64,000 nt of DNA from Deltaproteobacteria bacterium (GCA_016190375.1 JACPQR010000115.1:109323-173322); one strand, 5' to 3'. Shown: positions 37,814 to 46,670, counted from the stretch's first letter. A program made the numbers and translations. Notes: generated by a model not told the origin, from the sequence alone.

Positions 37814-39418
37814 GTGAAGATCCGCATCCTGCTTCTCTCGCTGGCGCTGACCCTGCCGGCCGTCTCGAGCGCGCAGCCCAACCGCCAGGCCATGCAGCAG
37901 GTCATCGACCTGAATCGCCAGTCGATGGAAGCCTACGGGAACCTCGAGGTCGACAACGCGCGCCAGATGCTCGAGCGCGCGCTGCAGATCTGCCAGACAA
38001 ACAACATCGGCGGCTCGATCCGCGCTCGCACGCACCTGAACCTCGGCGTCGTCTACGTGGGCGGCATGGGCGACAACGCCCAGGGCATGGCGCAGTTCGT
38101 CGCGGCGCTCAGGACCGATCCCTCGATCCAGCTCGACCCCCTGACCTCGACGCCCGAGATCCAGACGGTCTTCAACCTCGCGCGGCAGCAGGCCGGACCG
38201 GGGCCGGGGCCGGGCCCGGGGCCGGGGCCAGGCCCGGGACCTGGACCTGGACCTGGACCGGGGCCGGGACCTGGGCCGGGGCCGGGGCCCGCACCACCGG
38301 GCAGCTTGATCCTCCACACCCCGCCCCGCGAGCAGCTCCAGCAGACACCGGTCCCGATCTACCTCGAGATCCCGCCCTTCGTGCAGGTAGGCGGCGTGTT
38401 CCTCTTCCACAAGGGCCTCGGGATGCCCGACTTCGAGCGACAGGCGATGCGCCGCCACGGAAACGGGTGGGCGGCCTACATCCCATGTCTCGCGGTCTTC
38501 CCCAGAACGGTCGCGTACTACGTCGTCGTGCAGGACGCGAACGGGGCGCCGATCGCGTTCGCGGGCAACCCCACCGCCCCCATCGTCGTCGGCGTCGTGA
38601 CCCGAAGGACCATGGCGCCACCGTCGCTTCCAGGGGCGCAGCCGCCGCCTAGCTGCGAGGAGCAGAACGAGTGCCCGCCTGGTTTCCACGGCCCCGGCTG
38701 CGAGAACGCGCCCCGCTGCGGCGACCATCGCTGCGAGGGCGAGGAGGAGGCGACCTGCCCGGCCGACTGCGTCGTCGGCGGCGAGGGCGAAGGAGAGGGC
38801 GAAGGCGAAGGAGAGGGCGAGGGCCCGAGCCACCCCGGCCCCCCCATCGGCTTCTTCGCGACCATCGGCGGCGGAGCGGGCTTCGGCTTCGCGCGCAACG
38901 ACGCCGCCTGGAACAGCGACGACGTCAGGCAGGAGATCGAAGGCGGCGGGGCGCTCTCCCCAGGCTTCATGCGGATCGAGGGGGGCATACTCTTCCTCGA
39001 GAAGTTCTCGATCTCGGTCAACTTCCGCTATCAGCTCATCACGTACGCGGGCAAGGAGTCCCCGGGCAAGAGCGACGAATGTCCGGACTGCACCGGCCCC
39101 GGCGAGGGACGCTACCTTCCCTTCCACGTCGAAGGCCGCTTCTCCTGGTGGTTCCTGCAAAAAGAGATGTTCTGGGCCTACGCGTTCATCGGCTCGGGCT
39201 TCGGGATGATCCAGCCGATGATCAGCGTGGATGACGAGGACGTCGACGACACGGCGTTCTTCCAGGACTCCGGCTACAACAACTTCAGCGCCGGCGGCGG
39301 CGCCCTCATTCGCTTCGGCAACACCGTCGGCCTGAACGTCCAGCTCGACTTCGACCAGATGTTCCCCGTCGCCTACACCAACTTCGACCTCGGCCTGGGC
39401 CTTCAGCTCACTTTTTAG
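37814..39418 (+). CDS. Outer-membrane protein with Gly-Pro and Glu-Gly linkers
   Basis: 534 residues from GTG 37814, selected for its GGAGG site 6 nt upstream. After a signal peptide (SSAQPN) comes a short TPR-like helical domain (LNLGVVYVGGMGDNAQGMAQF), then a Gly-Pro tract (about residues 127-160), a beta-rich middle domain with a Cys-rich segment (about 275-320), a short Glu-Gly tract (about 322-337) and a C-terminal region of alternating residues ending in LQLTF, consistent with a beta-barrel and terminal Phe. It follows the OmpA gene by 60 bp and probably shares its transcript. Confidence 0.7.
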   Translation: MKIRILLLSLALTLPAVSSAQPNRQAMQQVIDLNRQSMEAYGNLEVDNARQMLERALQICQTNNIGGSIRARTHLNLGVVYVGGMGDNAQGMAQFVAALRTDPSIQLDPLTSTPEIQTVFNLARQQAGPGPGPGPGPGPGPGPGPGPGPGPGPGPGPGPAPPGSLILHTPPREQLQQTPVPIYLEIPPFVQVGGVFLFHKGLGMPDFERQAMRRHGNGWAAYIPCLAVFPRTVAYYVVVQDANGAPIAFAGNPTAPIVVGVVTRRTMAPPSLPGAQPPPSCEEQNECPPGFHGPGCENAPRCGDHRCEGEEEATCPADCVVGGEGEGEGEGEGEGEGPSHPGPPIGFFATIGGGAGFGFARNDAAWNSDDVRQEIEGGGALSPGFMRIEGGILFLEKFSISVNFRYQLITYAGKESPGKSDECPDCTGPGEGRYLPFHVEGRFSWWFLQKEMFWAYAFIGSGFGMIQPMISVDDEDVDDTAFFQDSGYNNFSAGGGALIRFGNTVGLNVQLDFDQMFPVAYTNFDLGLGLQLTF

Positions 39419-39452
39419 CGCGGGTGCGCTGCCGCCCCCCCGCCTTCTGATC

Positions 39453-39513
39453 GGGGACACGCACCCACCCGCCAGGCTCCCGAGATCGCTGGGGTTCTGG
39501 ACACAACCGCGCG
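39453..39513 (+). repeat. Two-box dispersed repeat, copy B
   Basis: GGGGACACGCAC (39453-39464, identical to copy A) and GTTCTGGACACAACCGCGCG (39494-39513, 17 of 20 bases as in copy A), 29 nt apart. Confidence 0.5.
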
Positions 39514-39590
39514 ATCTGTCGAGCGACCGCTACTTCGGCGGGGCCTCGCGACGGTACGCGCCCCGGCGCTCGATGCGCTGGCCAGAGGGA

Positions 39591-39665
39591 TCAACAGGAA
39601 GACGGGAAGGCGGGAAGGATCCGGTCCATCTCGGTCCGTTCCAGCCTTCGCGCCTTCCTGTTCAA
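39591..39665. repeat. Long imperfect palindrome with GGAAGG units
   Basis: The arm AACAGGAAGACGGGAAGGC (39593-39611) is complementary to 39645-39664 with two mismatches. The first arm continues with a further GGGAAGG. The loop is about 33 nt. Confidence 0.5.
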
Positions 39666-39770
39666 TCTCCGATCCGGAGTCGGCGACGGTCCGCTTGCCG
39701 GTCGTGGGCCGACCTGCGAGAGCACGCGGCGTGACGTGCTGCTCCGGAGCCGAGCGCCTGGCGAATGACG

Positions 39771-40916
39771 CTACTTCAGCAGGTGCTTCGCGATCAGGTT
39801 GCGCTGGATCTCGCTGGTCCCGGCGCCGATCGTGCCTGGGATGATGTCGCGAAGGTGCCGCTCGACCTCGAACTCCCTCATGTAGCCGTAGCCGCCGTGG
39901 ATCTGGATCGCCTCGAGGGCGTTCTTCAGCCGGCATTCGGAGATGTAGAGCTTCGCTATCGCTGCGTCCATCGGAGCGGCGTGGCCGTTCTGCTTGGCCC
40001 AGGCGACGCGATAGATCATCCAGCGTGAGGTCTCGAGCCTGACCTTCATGTCGGCCAGCTTGTGCTGGATGGCCTGGAACTCGGCGATCGGCTTTCCGAA
40101 CTGGATCCGCTCCCGGGCGTAGCGCACGCAGAGGTCCAGCTCGTGCTCCATGGCGCCGATGCTCGAGCCCAGAAGACACGCCCGCTCCCATTCGAGGCAG
40201 CCCCCGAGGATCGCCGCGGCCCCTCCCTCGGGGCCGATCCGGTTGGCGACCGGCACGCGGCAGTCCTCGAATACCAGCTCGCCGGTCGGGCTGGTCCTCA
40301 GGCCCATCTTGTCGAGCTCCCTGGACACGTGGAAGCCCGGCATTCCCTTCTCGACGATGAACGCGGTGATCCCCCGGGCCTTTGCCGCCCGGTCCACGGT
40401 GGCGAAGACGACCACGACGTCCGCGATCGGTCCGTTCGTGATGAACGTCTTCGTGCCGTTGAGCAGGTAGTGATCGCCATCGCGGCGGGCGAGCGTCTCG
40501 AGCCCGAACGCGTCCGAGCCGGCGTTCGGCTCCGTCAGGCCATAGGCGCCGATCGACTCGCCGGCGCAGAGCTTGGGAAGGAACCGCCGCTTCTGCTCCT
40601 CGCTGCCGAACTGCCAGATCGGGATCTCGCAGATCACGATGTGCGCACCCACCGCGAGCAGGAGCCCACCATCCCTCGAGCCCTGGCCCAGACCCTCCAT
40701 CGCCGAGAGCGTCGTGACCACGTCCTGGCCCTGGCCGCCGTACAGCTCGGGGATCGGCAACCCCAGGATCCCGTAGCGGGCGAGCCGATCCCACCCGACG
40801 CGGTCGAAGACGCCCTCGTGGTCCCGCCGCAAGACGTCGTTGTTGAGCTCGCGCTCAGCGAACGCCCGGACCTCGGTCCTCATTCGCACCTGCTCTTCGC
40901 TGAAGGAGAAATCCAT
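39771..40916 (-). CDS. Acyl-CoA dehydrogenase (isovaleryl/long-chain type)
   Basis: 381 residues from ATG 40916. It has the ACAD pattern AYGLTEPNAGSDAFGL, TFITNGPIADVVVVFA, and the C-terminal GGYGYMREFEVERHLRD and GTSEIQRN. The usual catalytic Glu position before GTSE is Ala (IGAGTSE), but a Glu occurs in GGCLEWERACLL (about residue 243), the position used by isovaleryl-CoA and long-chain dehydrogenases. It would oxidise an acyl-CoA with FAD, passing electrons to ETF. It is divergent from an acyl-CoA ligase gene across 40 bp. Confidence 0.9.
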   Translation of the reverse strand: MDFSFSEEQVRMRTEVRAFAERELNNDVLRRDHEGVFDRVGWDRLARYGILGLPIPELYGGQGQDVVTTLSAMEGLGQGSRDGGLLLAVGAHIVICEIPIWQFGSEEQKRRFLPKLCAGESIGAYGLTEPNAGSDAFGLETLARRDGDHYLLNGTKTFITNGPIADVVVVFATVDRAAKARGITAFIVEKGMPGFHVSRELDKMGLRTSPTGELVFEDCRVPVANRIGPEGGAAAILGGCLEWERACLLGSSIGAMEHELDLCVRYARERIQFGKPIAEFQAIQHKLADMKVRLETSRWMIYRVAWAKQNGHAAPMDAAIAKLYISECRLKNALEAIQIHGGYGYMREFEVERHLRDIIPGTIGAGTSEIQRNLIAKHLLK

Positions 40917-40956
40917 GCCTCGTAAGGTACTACAATGCGCTCGACCGGCGAGGCCG

Positions 40957-42810
40957 ATGGAGGCGCGAACCATAGTCGAGCTCTTCCGCAGGCGCTGCGA
41001 GGCCAGCGCCGAACGGGTAGCGCTGCGTCAGAAGAGGTCGGGCTCGTGGAAGACGACCACGTACGCGGACTGGCAGCGCGAGTCGACGCGGATCGCCGCG
41101 GGGCTCGTGGCCCTCGGGGTCGAGCCGGGCGACCGCGTGGCGATCGTGGCGTCGACGCGCCGCGAGTGGGTCCTGTGCGACATGGGCATCCTCTGCGCCG
41201 GCGCGGTCACCGTTCCCGTCTACCCGTCGGGCACCGGCGCCCAGACCGCCCACATCTTGTCGGACTCGGGCGCCCGTGTGGCCATCGTCGAGGACGCACG
41301 CGACGTCGAGCGACTTCTTTCGCCGGAGGTCGGGGACCAGCTCGCGGGCGTGATGAAGGTGGTCGTGCTCGATCCGACGAGGACGCTCTCGACGCCGGAC
41401 TCGCGCGGCCGGATCGAGCTTTCGATCGAGTCCTTCCTGCGCGACGGAAGCGGTCCGCGACGGGACTGGGTCATGTCCCTCGACGAGCTCGCCGCCGAAG
41501 GTGACCGCCGGATTGCGAAGGAGCCGTCCGTCCTCGAGCGCCGCGCCCATGCCGTGCACCCCGAAGATCCCTGCACGATCGTCTACTCGTCGGGCACGAC
41601 GGGCGCCCCACGCGGTGTCGTCCTCACCCACGCGAGCTTCGCGTTCGAGGCGGCCGCGCTCGGGCACGCGTCGATCGGCGAGGACGACGAGCAGCTCCTC
41701 ATCCTCCCCCTCGCCCACATCTTCGGCCGCATCCTCGTTCTGGGACAGCTCAGGTACGGATACCGCACGGCATTTGCGGGCAGCCCGCGCACGGCAGTCG
41801 ACGACGCCGCCGAGGTCCGCCCGACCTTCGTGGCGAGCGTCCCCGTGCTCTACGAGAAGGTCCACTCGACCATCGCTGCCGGAGCGCGCGCCTCGGGCGA
41901 CGTCAAGCTCCGTATCTTCGAGTGGGCGTGCGCCGTGGGAGGGCGCGTCAGGAGGCTTCGCGAGAAGGGCCGCCAGCCCGAGGGACTGCTCGCGATCCAG
42001 CATCGGTACGCGCACAAGCTGGTATTCGCGCCGATCAAGGCGAGGTTGGGCGGCCGGATCCGCTTCTTCTTCTCGGGCGGGGCACCGCTCGCCAGGGACA
42101 CCGCGGAGTTCTTCGCGGCCGCAGGCCTGCCGCTCTACGAGGGCTACGGGCTGACCGAGACCAGCGGAGTCGCGACGGCGAACCTCCCTGGTCGGGCGAG
42201 GCTCGGCACGGTGGGTCGCCCCCTCGAGGGCGTCGAGGTCGCCATCGCCTCGGACGGCGAGATCCTGATCCGGGGGCCCAACCTGATGCGAGGCTACTGG
42301 CGCAGGCCCGACGAGTCGGCCGCGGCGATCGACGAGAAGGGCTGGCTCCACACGGGCGACATCGGGACGCTGGACGGTGACGGCTATCTCACGATCACGG
42401 ACCGCAAGAAGGACCTGATCGTGACGTCGGGCGGCAAGAACGTGGCGCCGCAGAACATCGAGGGCCTCTTGCGCGAGTGCGACCTGGTCAGCCACGCCGT
42501 GGTCCTCGGCGACCGACGTGCCTCGATCACCGCCCTCCTCACGATCGACGCGGACGCGGCTCGTAGCTGGGCCGAGGAGCACGGGATCGACGCGGGCGAC
42601 CTCGTCCACCATCCGAGACTGCGCGAGCGGCTGGACGAGCACGTCGAGGCCGTCAACGCCCGGCTCGCACACCACGAGCAGGTCCGGCGCTTCGCCGTCC
42701 TGGATCGCGACTTCTCGGTCGAGACCGGCGAGCTGACGCCGACGCACAAGGTCAACCGGAAGGTCGTCGCCGAGCGCTTCGCCTCGGTCATCGAGAAGCT
42801 GTACGAGTGA
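40957..42810 (+). CDS. Long-chain fatty-acid-CoA ligase (AMP-binding)
   Basis: 617 residues from ATG 40957. The adenylate-forming signature YSSGTTGAPRGVVLTH is near residue 210, the A5 motif YGLTETSG near 397, GWLHTGDIG near 461 and DRKKDLIVTSGGKNVAPQNIE follows; the C-terminal catalytic lysine region THKVNRK is present. It activates fatty acids to acyl-CoA for degradation or lipid synthesis. The short divergent spacer shared with the acyl-CoA dehydrogenase, with TACAAT at 40931-40936 as a possible -10, suggests joint control. Confidence 0.9.
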   Translation: MEARTIVELFRRRCEASAERVALRQKRSGSWKTTTYADWQRESTRIAAGLVALGVEPGDRVAIVASTRREWVLCDMGILCAGAVTVPVYPSGTGAQTAHILSDSGARVAIVEDARDVERLLSPEVGDQLAGVMKVVVLDPTRTLSTPDSRGRIELSIESFLRDGSGPRRDWVMSLDELAAEGDRRIAKEPSVLERRAHAVHPEDPCTIVYSSGTTGAPRGVVLTHASFAFEAAALGHASIGEDDEQLLILPLAHIFGRILVLGQLRYGYRTAFAGSPRTAVDDAAEVRPTFVASVPVLYEKVHSTIAAGARASGDVKLRIFEWACAVGGRVRRLREKGRQPEGLLAIQHRYAHKLVFAPIKARLGGRIRFFFSGGAPLARDTAEFFAAAGLPLYEGYGLTETSGVATANLPGRARLGTVGRPLEGVEVAIASDGEILIRGPNLMRGYWRRPDESAAAIDEKGWLHTGDIGTLDGDGYLTITDRKKDLIVTSGGKNVAPQNIEGLLRECDLVSHAVVLGDRRASITALLTIDADAARSWAEEHGIDAGDLVHHPRLRERLDEHVEAVNARLAHHEQVRRFAVLDRDFSVETGELTPTHKVNRKVVAERFASVIEKLYE

Positions 42811-42815
42811 GTGAG

Positions 42816-43730
42816 CTACCGCGTTCGCTTGCGCTTGACCTGCGCGCGCACGGACTCGATGGGGGCGGCCCAGACGTCGAACGTGTGATCCGTGTCGCCC
42901 GTGGGCTCGCCGGCAATGCGCGAGGCGTAGGCCACCAGGACGTTCCCCTCGCGGTCCACCGACGCCGCGGGGTGCTTGTCGAGGGTCTCCCCGGACGTCA
43001 GGACGCCGAGCGGCTCGCCGACGGACGTGATGATGTGCAGGCGGCGCAGACCCGAGGCGTCCGTGCTCTGATAGATCAGGTACTCGTCGCTGGCCCAGGC
43101 CGGATGCTTGTCGAGGTCGTCGCTCGTCGTCAGAGGCGTCAGCCCGCGCCCGTCCGGACGGACCTTGCAGATCTGGCTCGTGTGGCCCGACGCGCCCTCG
43201 TAGCGATGGAACGCGATCCACGCCCCGTCCGGCGACCAGGCCGGGTGTGCGTCCGCCAGCCCGCCCCCATCGGCCAGGGGCCGCACCTTTCCGATGTGAT
43301 CGCGCGACACGTCGCCAACGTGGACCCGGGTCCTTCCGTTCGTCTCCCGGCGCGTGAACGCCGCCTGCTTGCCATCCGGCGAGAGCGTCGGCTGCGAGTA
43401 GCCGACTTCGTCCGAGGACAGGAACCTGCGGCTCCGCTCGGGTCGATCGACATCGAGCACCCAGATCTCCCACCGGTCGTCGACGGTCGGCTGCCGTCCG
43501 AAGTACAGGAACCGACCGTCCGGGCTGAACGTGGGGCTCGCGTGGTTGGCAGAGGATGCGGTCACGGGACGAAGCGTCCTTCGATCCATCTGCATCACGT
43601 AGACCGCGTTCTTGCCTGCGGGCCCCCCGACGAAAGCCAGGCGCGCACCATCCGGCGAGAACGCCGGGTGGTGATGATCCTGATAGCCCCAAGAGAGCCG
43701 CGTCCGCGGCGCGAGCCGGATCTTCGCCAT
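42816..43730 (-). CDS. TolB-like beta-propeller protein
   Basis: 304 residues with no evident signal peptide. About six WD40-like PD40 repeats: HPAFSPDGARLAFVGG, SPTFSPDGRFLYFGR, QPTLSPDGKQAAFTRR, HPAWSPDGAWIAFHR, HPAWASDEYLIYQS. These blades match TolB-type propellers. Without an N-terminal TolB domain or tol neighbours, it is unlikely to be TolB itself; a binding or regulatory role is more likely. It converges on the acyl-CoA ligase with a 5-bp gap. Confidence 0.8.
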   Translation of the reverse strand: MAKIRLAPRTRLSWGYQDHHHPAFSPDGARLAFVGGPAGKNAVYVMQMDRRTLRPVTASSANHASPTFSPDGRFLYFGRQPTVDDRWEIWVLDVDRPERSRRFLSSDEVGYSQPTLSPDGKQAAFTRRETNGRTRVHVGDVSRDHIGKVRPLADGGGLADAHPAWSPDGAWIAFHRYEGASGHTSQICKVRPDGRGLTPLTTSDDLDKHPAWASDEYLIYQSTDASGLRRLHIITSVGEPLGVLTSGETLDKHPAASVDREGNVLVAYASRIAGEPTGDTDHTFDVWAAPIESVRAQVKRKRTR

Positions 43731-43755
43731 GACCGGGCCACTGTTACCCCTAAAC

Positions 43756-43771
43756 GGTGGACGCGTCCACC
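43756..43771. promoter_or_regulatory. 16-bp perfect palindrome, possible operator
   Basis: GGTGGACGCGTCCACC, 23 bp upstream of the -35 box of the tRNA-Val/thrS promoter. A further hairpin (AGACCC, loop TGTC, GGGTCT) lies at 43774-43789. The binding protein is unknown. Confidence 0.4.
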
Positions 43772-43794
43772 CAAGACCCTGTCGGGTCTGCCTC

Positions 43795-43823
43795 TTGACG
43801 GCCGAAAACCGCGGTGCTATCGG
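43795..43823 (+). promoter_or_regulatory. Strong promoter for tRNA-Val and thrS-infC
   Basis: TTGACG (43795-43800), 17-nt spacer, TATCGG (43818-43823), with an extended -10 TGC directly before it. The tRNA starts 28 nt further on. Confidence 0.6.
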
Positions 43824-43851
43824 TCACGCTCCTTGTCACTTCGTCCCGCCG

Positions 43852-43923
43852 AGGCGCGTAGCTCAGTGGAAGAGCACTACCTTGACACGGTAGGGGTCCG
43901 CGGTTCGATCCCGCGCGCGCCTA
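43852..43923 (+). tRNA. tRNA-Val (anticodon GAC)
   Basis: A full cloverleaf folds: acceptor AGGCGCG paired with CGCGCCT, D-arm GCTC/GAGC, anticodon stem CTACC/GGTAG around loop TTGACAC, and T-arm CGCGG/CCGCG around TTCGATC. 72 nt, A as discriminator, no encoded CCA. It ends 25 bp before thrS and probably shares its transcript. Confidence 0.95.
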
Positions 43924-43948
43924 CAACTGCGTCCCCGTCCCCCCGCTC

Positions 43949-45841
43949 GTGACCTCGTTGGAAGGGCGAAAGAGCGTCAAGGACTTGCTGGCCGAGAGGG
44001 GCCTGTTCGACCCACGTGTCATCGCGGCGAGGGTCGGAGACGAGATCCGCGACCTTCACACCCTCGTCGCGGCCGATTCCTCCGTCGTCCCCATCCACGA
44101 CTCCGACCCGGAGGCGATCTGGGTGCTCCGCCACAGCGCCGCCCACATCCTCGCCGACGCCGTTCAGAGGCTGCATCCGGGGACGCAGGTGACCTTCGGT
44201 CCCGCCGTCGAGGGGGGCTTCTACTACGACTTCGACCGGCCCGAGGGCCCCTTCACGGACGAGGACCTGCCCAAGATCGAGTCGGCGATGAAGAAGACGA
44301 TCGCCCGCGACTTGCCCTTCGCGCGAGAGGAGACGAGTCGCGACGCCGCGCGCGCTCTCTTCGAGTCGAAGGGCGAGAAGTACAAGCGGGAGCACATCGA
44401 CGACATCCCGGAAGGCGAGACCATCACCCTGTATCGGCACGGGGACTGGGTCGATCTCTGCGAAGGGCCTCACGTGCCGTCGACGGGCTGGGTCCGGGCC
44501 GTCAAGCTCACCAGCGTCGCGGGCGCCTACTGGCGCGGCGACGCGAAGAACCGGATGCTGTCGCGCATCTACGGGACGGCCTTCTTCTCGAAGGAGGATC
44601 TCGACGCCCACCTCGCGCGAATCGAGGAGGCAAAGCGCCGCGATCATCGCAGGCTAGGCAAGGAGCTGGACCTGTACTCGATCGACGAGACGATCGGGGG
44701 CGGCCTGGTCCTGTGGCATCCGAAGGGCGCGTTCGTCCGCCACCTCATCGAGGACTACTGGCGCCGGGCGCACCTCGAGCACGGCTACGACCTCGTCGCG
44801 TCACCGCACATCGCCCGCACGGGCCTCTGGCAGATCTCCGGTCACCTCGGGTTCTACGCCGACCGGATGTACTCGCCGATGGACGTGGAAGGCACGCCGT
44901 ACATCGTGAAGCCGATGAACTGCCCCTTCCACATCACCATCTACAAGGACCGCCTGCGCAGCTACCGCGAGCTCCCGCTCCGCTGGGCCGAGCTCGGGAC
45001 CGTCTACCGCTTCGAGCAGTCGGGAGAGCTCCACGGCCTTCTCAGGGTTCGCGGTTTCACCCAGGACGACGCGCACCTGTTCATCCGGCCCGAGCAGATC
45101 GAGACGGAGCTGGTCAGGGTGGTCCGGTTCGTCCTCGGGATCCTCCGCGCATTCGGCTTCACCGAGTTCGACGTCGAGCTGTCGACCCGCCCCGAGAAGT
45201 TCGTGGGTCTGCCCGAGAACTGGGATCGAGCCGAGGCGGCGCTGAGGGCGGCGATCGACTCGACGGGGCTGCCCTGCGGCACGGACGTCGGCGGCGGAGC
45301 GTTCTACGGCCCCAAGATCGACATCAAGATCAAGGACTGCCTCGGACGTGCGTGGCAATGTTCGACCGTTCAGCTCGACTTCGCCCTGCCGGAGCGGTTC
45401 GAGATGGAGTACGTCGGCGACGACGGGAAGAGGCACCGGCCGGTCATGATTCACCGGGCCCTGCTCGGCTCCATCGAGCGTTTCTTCGCGGTGATGGTCG
45501 AGCACTACGCCGGCGCGTTCCCCATGTGGCTCGCGCCCGAGCAGGTGGCGCTCGTCACGGTCGGCGAGGCCCACTCCGAGTACGCCCGCGAGGTCGCGGC
45601 GATCCTCCAGGGGCGAACGATCCGAGCCACGGTGGACGACTCGTCGTCCAAGCTCGGCGCGAAGATCCGCAGCGCGGTACTCCGGAAGGTGCCGTACGTC
45701 GTCGTGATCGGCGACAAGGAGGTCGCCGCGCGGAGCCTTTCTCCACGTTCGAGGGAGGCTGGCGATCAAGGTTCCGTCGGTCTGGACGCGTTCGTCGAGC
45801 GCGTCGTCGCCGAAGCGAGGCCTCCAAGGCTGGAGGTCTGA
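43949..45841 (+). CDS. thrS: Threonyl-tRNA synthetase
   Basis: 630 residues from GTG 43949. An N-terminal TGS-like domain precedes the editing domain (LRHSAAHILADAV and GPHVPSTGWV) and the class II catalytic core. Zinc ligands are visible: Cys in KPMNCPFH, His in TQDDAHLF and His in MIHRALLGS. The C-terminal anticodon-binding domain ends the chain (VDDSSSKLGAKIRSAVLRKVPY). It charges tRNA-Thr. The infC gene follows as expected for this cluster. Confidence 0.96.
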   Translation: MTSLEGRKSVKDLLAERGLFDPRVIAARVGDEIRDLHTLVAADSSVVPIHDSDPEAIWVLRHSAAHILADAVQRLHPGTQVTFGPAVEGGFYYDFDRPEGPFTDEDLPKIESAMKKTIARDLPFAREETSRDAARALFESKGEKYKREHIDDIPEGETITLYRHGDWVDLCEGPHVPSTGWVRAVKLTSVAGAYWRGDAKNRMLSRIYGTAFFSKEDLDAHLARIEEAKRRDHRRLGKELDLYSIDETIGGGLVLWHPKGAFVRHLIEDYWRRAHLEHGYDLVASPHIARTGLWQISGHLGFYADRMYSPMDVEGTPYIVKPMNCPFHITIYKDRLRSYRELPLRWAELGTVYRFEQSGELHGLLRVRGFTQDDAHLFIRPEQIETELVRVVRFVLGILRAFGFTEFDVELSTRPEKFVGLPENWDRAEAALRAAIDSTGLPCGTDVGGGAFYGPKIDIKIKDCLGRAWQCSTVQLDFALPERFEMEYVGDDGKRHRPVMIHRALLGSIERFFAVMVEHYAGAFPMWLAPEQVALVTVGEAHSEYAREVAAILQGRTIRATVDDSSSKLGAKIRSAVLRKVPYVVVIGDKEVAARSLSPRSREAGDQGSVGLDAFVERVVAEARPPRLEV

Positions 45842-45888
45842 TCATCCGCCGCGGGCCGGTGGGCCTCGGCGCAAATGGGAGGTGTGTC

Positions 45889-46524
45889 ATCGCAAAGGGT
45901 AGCTTCGATCCTCGTCCACAGAAGGGGCCTCAGATCCGGATCAACCACCGCATCCGCGCCAACGAGGTGCGGGTGATAGGCGGCGACGGCGCCATGCTCG
46001 GCGTCTTGCCGCTTCACCAGGCCATATCGATTGCCCAGGAGCAGGAGCTCGATCTCGTCGAGGTCAACCCGAAGGCCGAGCCGCCGGTCTGCAAGATCAT
46101 GGACTTCGGGAAGTACAAGTACGAGGAGAAGAAGAAGCAGCGCGACGCGAAGAAGAAGCAGAGCCAGGTCGAGATCAAGGAGATCAAGCTTCGCCCCAAG
46201 ACCGACGACCACGACCTGGAGTGGAAGATCCGGGACATGAAGCGCTTCCTCGGCGAAGGCGACAAGGTGAAGATCACCGTTCGCTTCAGGGGTCGCGAGA
46301 TCACCCATCCCGAGCGGGCCCAGATGGTCATCGACCGGATCCTCAAGGAGCTCGAAGGCCTGATCGTGATCGAGATGAGCTCCCGGCTCGAGGGCAAGAC
46401 GATGGGCATTCTGCTCGCACCGAAGGGCCCCGGCGCCAAGCCCGCTACGCCGCTCAAGCCCTCGAAGCCGCCGGAGCCGGTCCCCGTCAGCGCTGCCCCG
46501 AGCGCACCGGAGCCCGACCGCTAG
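45889..46524 (+). CDS. infC: Translation initiation factor IF-3
   Basis: 211 residues if translation begins at ATC 45889, placed 6 nt after a strong GGGAGG (45877-45882). No ATG or GTG is available in frame near that site, and a rare AUU/AUC-type start is the known means by which infC limits its own translation. IF-3 motifs: RINHRIRANEVRVIG, VEVNPKAEPPVCKIMDFGKY and the C-terminal KVKITVRFRGREITH. A Pro/Ala-rich tail is longer than usual. It binds the 30S subunit and checks start codons. In many bacteria rpmI follows; here it does not. Confidence 0.93.
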   Translation: MAKGSFDPRPQKGPQIRINHRIRANEVRVIGGDGAMLGVLPLHQAISIAQEQELDLVEVNPKAEPPVCKIMDFGKYKYEEKKKQRDAKKKQSQVEIKEIKLRPKTDDHDLEWKIRDMKRFLGEGDKVKITVRFRGREITHPERAQMVIDRILKELEGLIVIEMSSRLEGKTMGILLAPKGPGAKPATPLKPSKPPEPVPVSAAPSAPEPDR

Positions 46525-46536
46525 TCGAACCATTCC

Positions 46537-46552
46537 GTGCACTTCGGTGCAC
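46537..46552 (+). other. C(UUCG)G hairpin after infC
   Basis: GTGCAC, loop TTCG, GTGCAC: an ultrastable tetraloop stem beginning 12 nt after the infC stop. There is no T-run, so it may mark an RNA 3' end or processing site rather than a classic terminator. Confidence 0.45.
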
Positions 46553-46670
46553 ACCCTGCGGTCGAGCACGGGCGGTTCCGGAGGCGGAGCAGAGCACGCT
46601 CCGTGCGCCGGCAGCCTCGTGACCTTCCGCGTTTTTTGCGTGGCCGGGAATGGACCGGCCCTTGCAGCGT

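Larger units (their letters stand above)
39419..39770. other. Intergenic repeat region
   Basis: 352 bp between convergent genes with no credible reading frame. It holds copy B of the two-box repeat (39453-39464 and 39494-39513) and a long imperfect palindrome (39591-39665). Confidence 0.55.

Noticed and set aside
38193..38292. Gly-Pro tract as a collagen-like domain
   Set aside because: It is a GP dipeptide repeat, not Gly-X-Y triplets.
42816..43730. TolB of the Tol-Pal system
   Set aside because: No N-terminal TolB domain, no signal peptide, no tol or pal neighbours.
46630..46640. T-run after infC as an intrinsic terminator
   Set aside because: It lies about 80 nt after the UUCG hairpin, with no stem directly before it.
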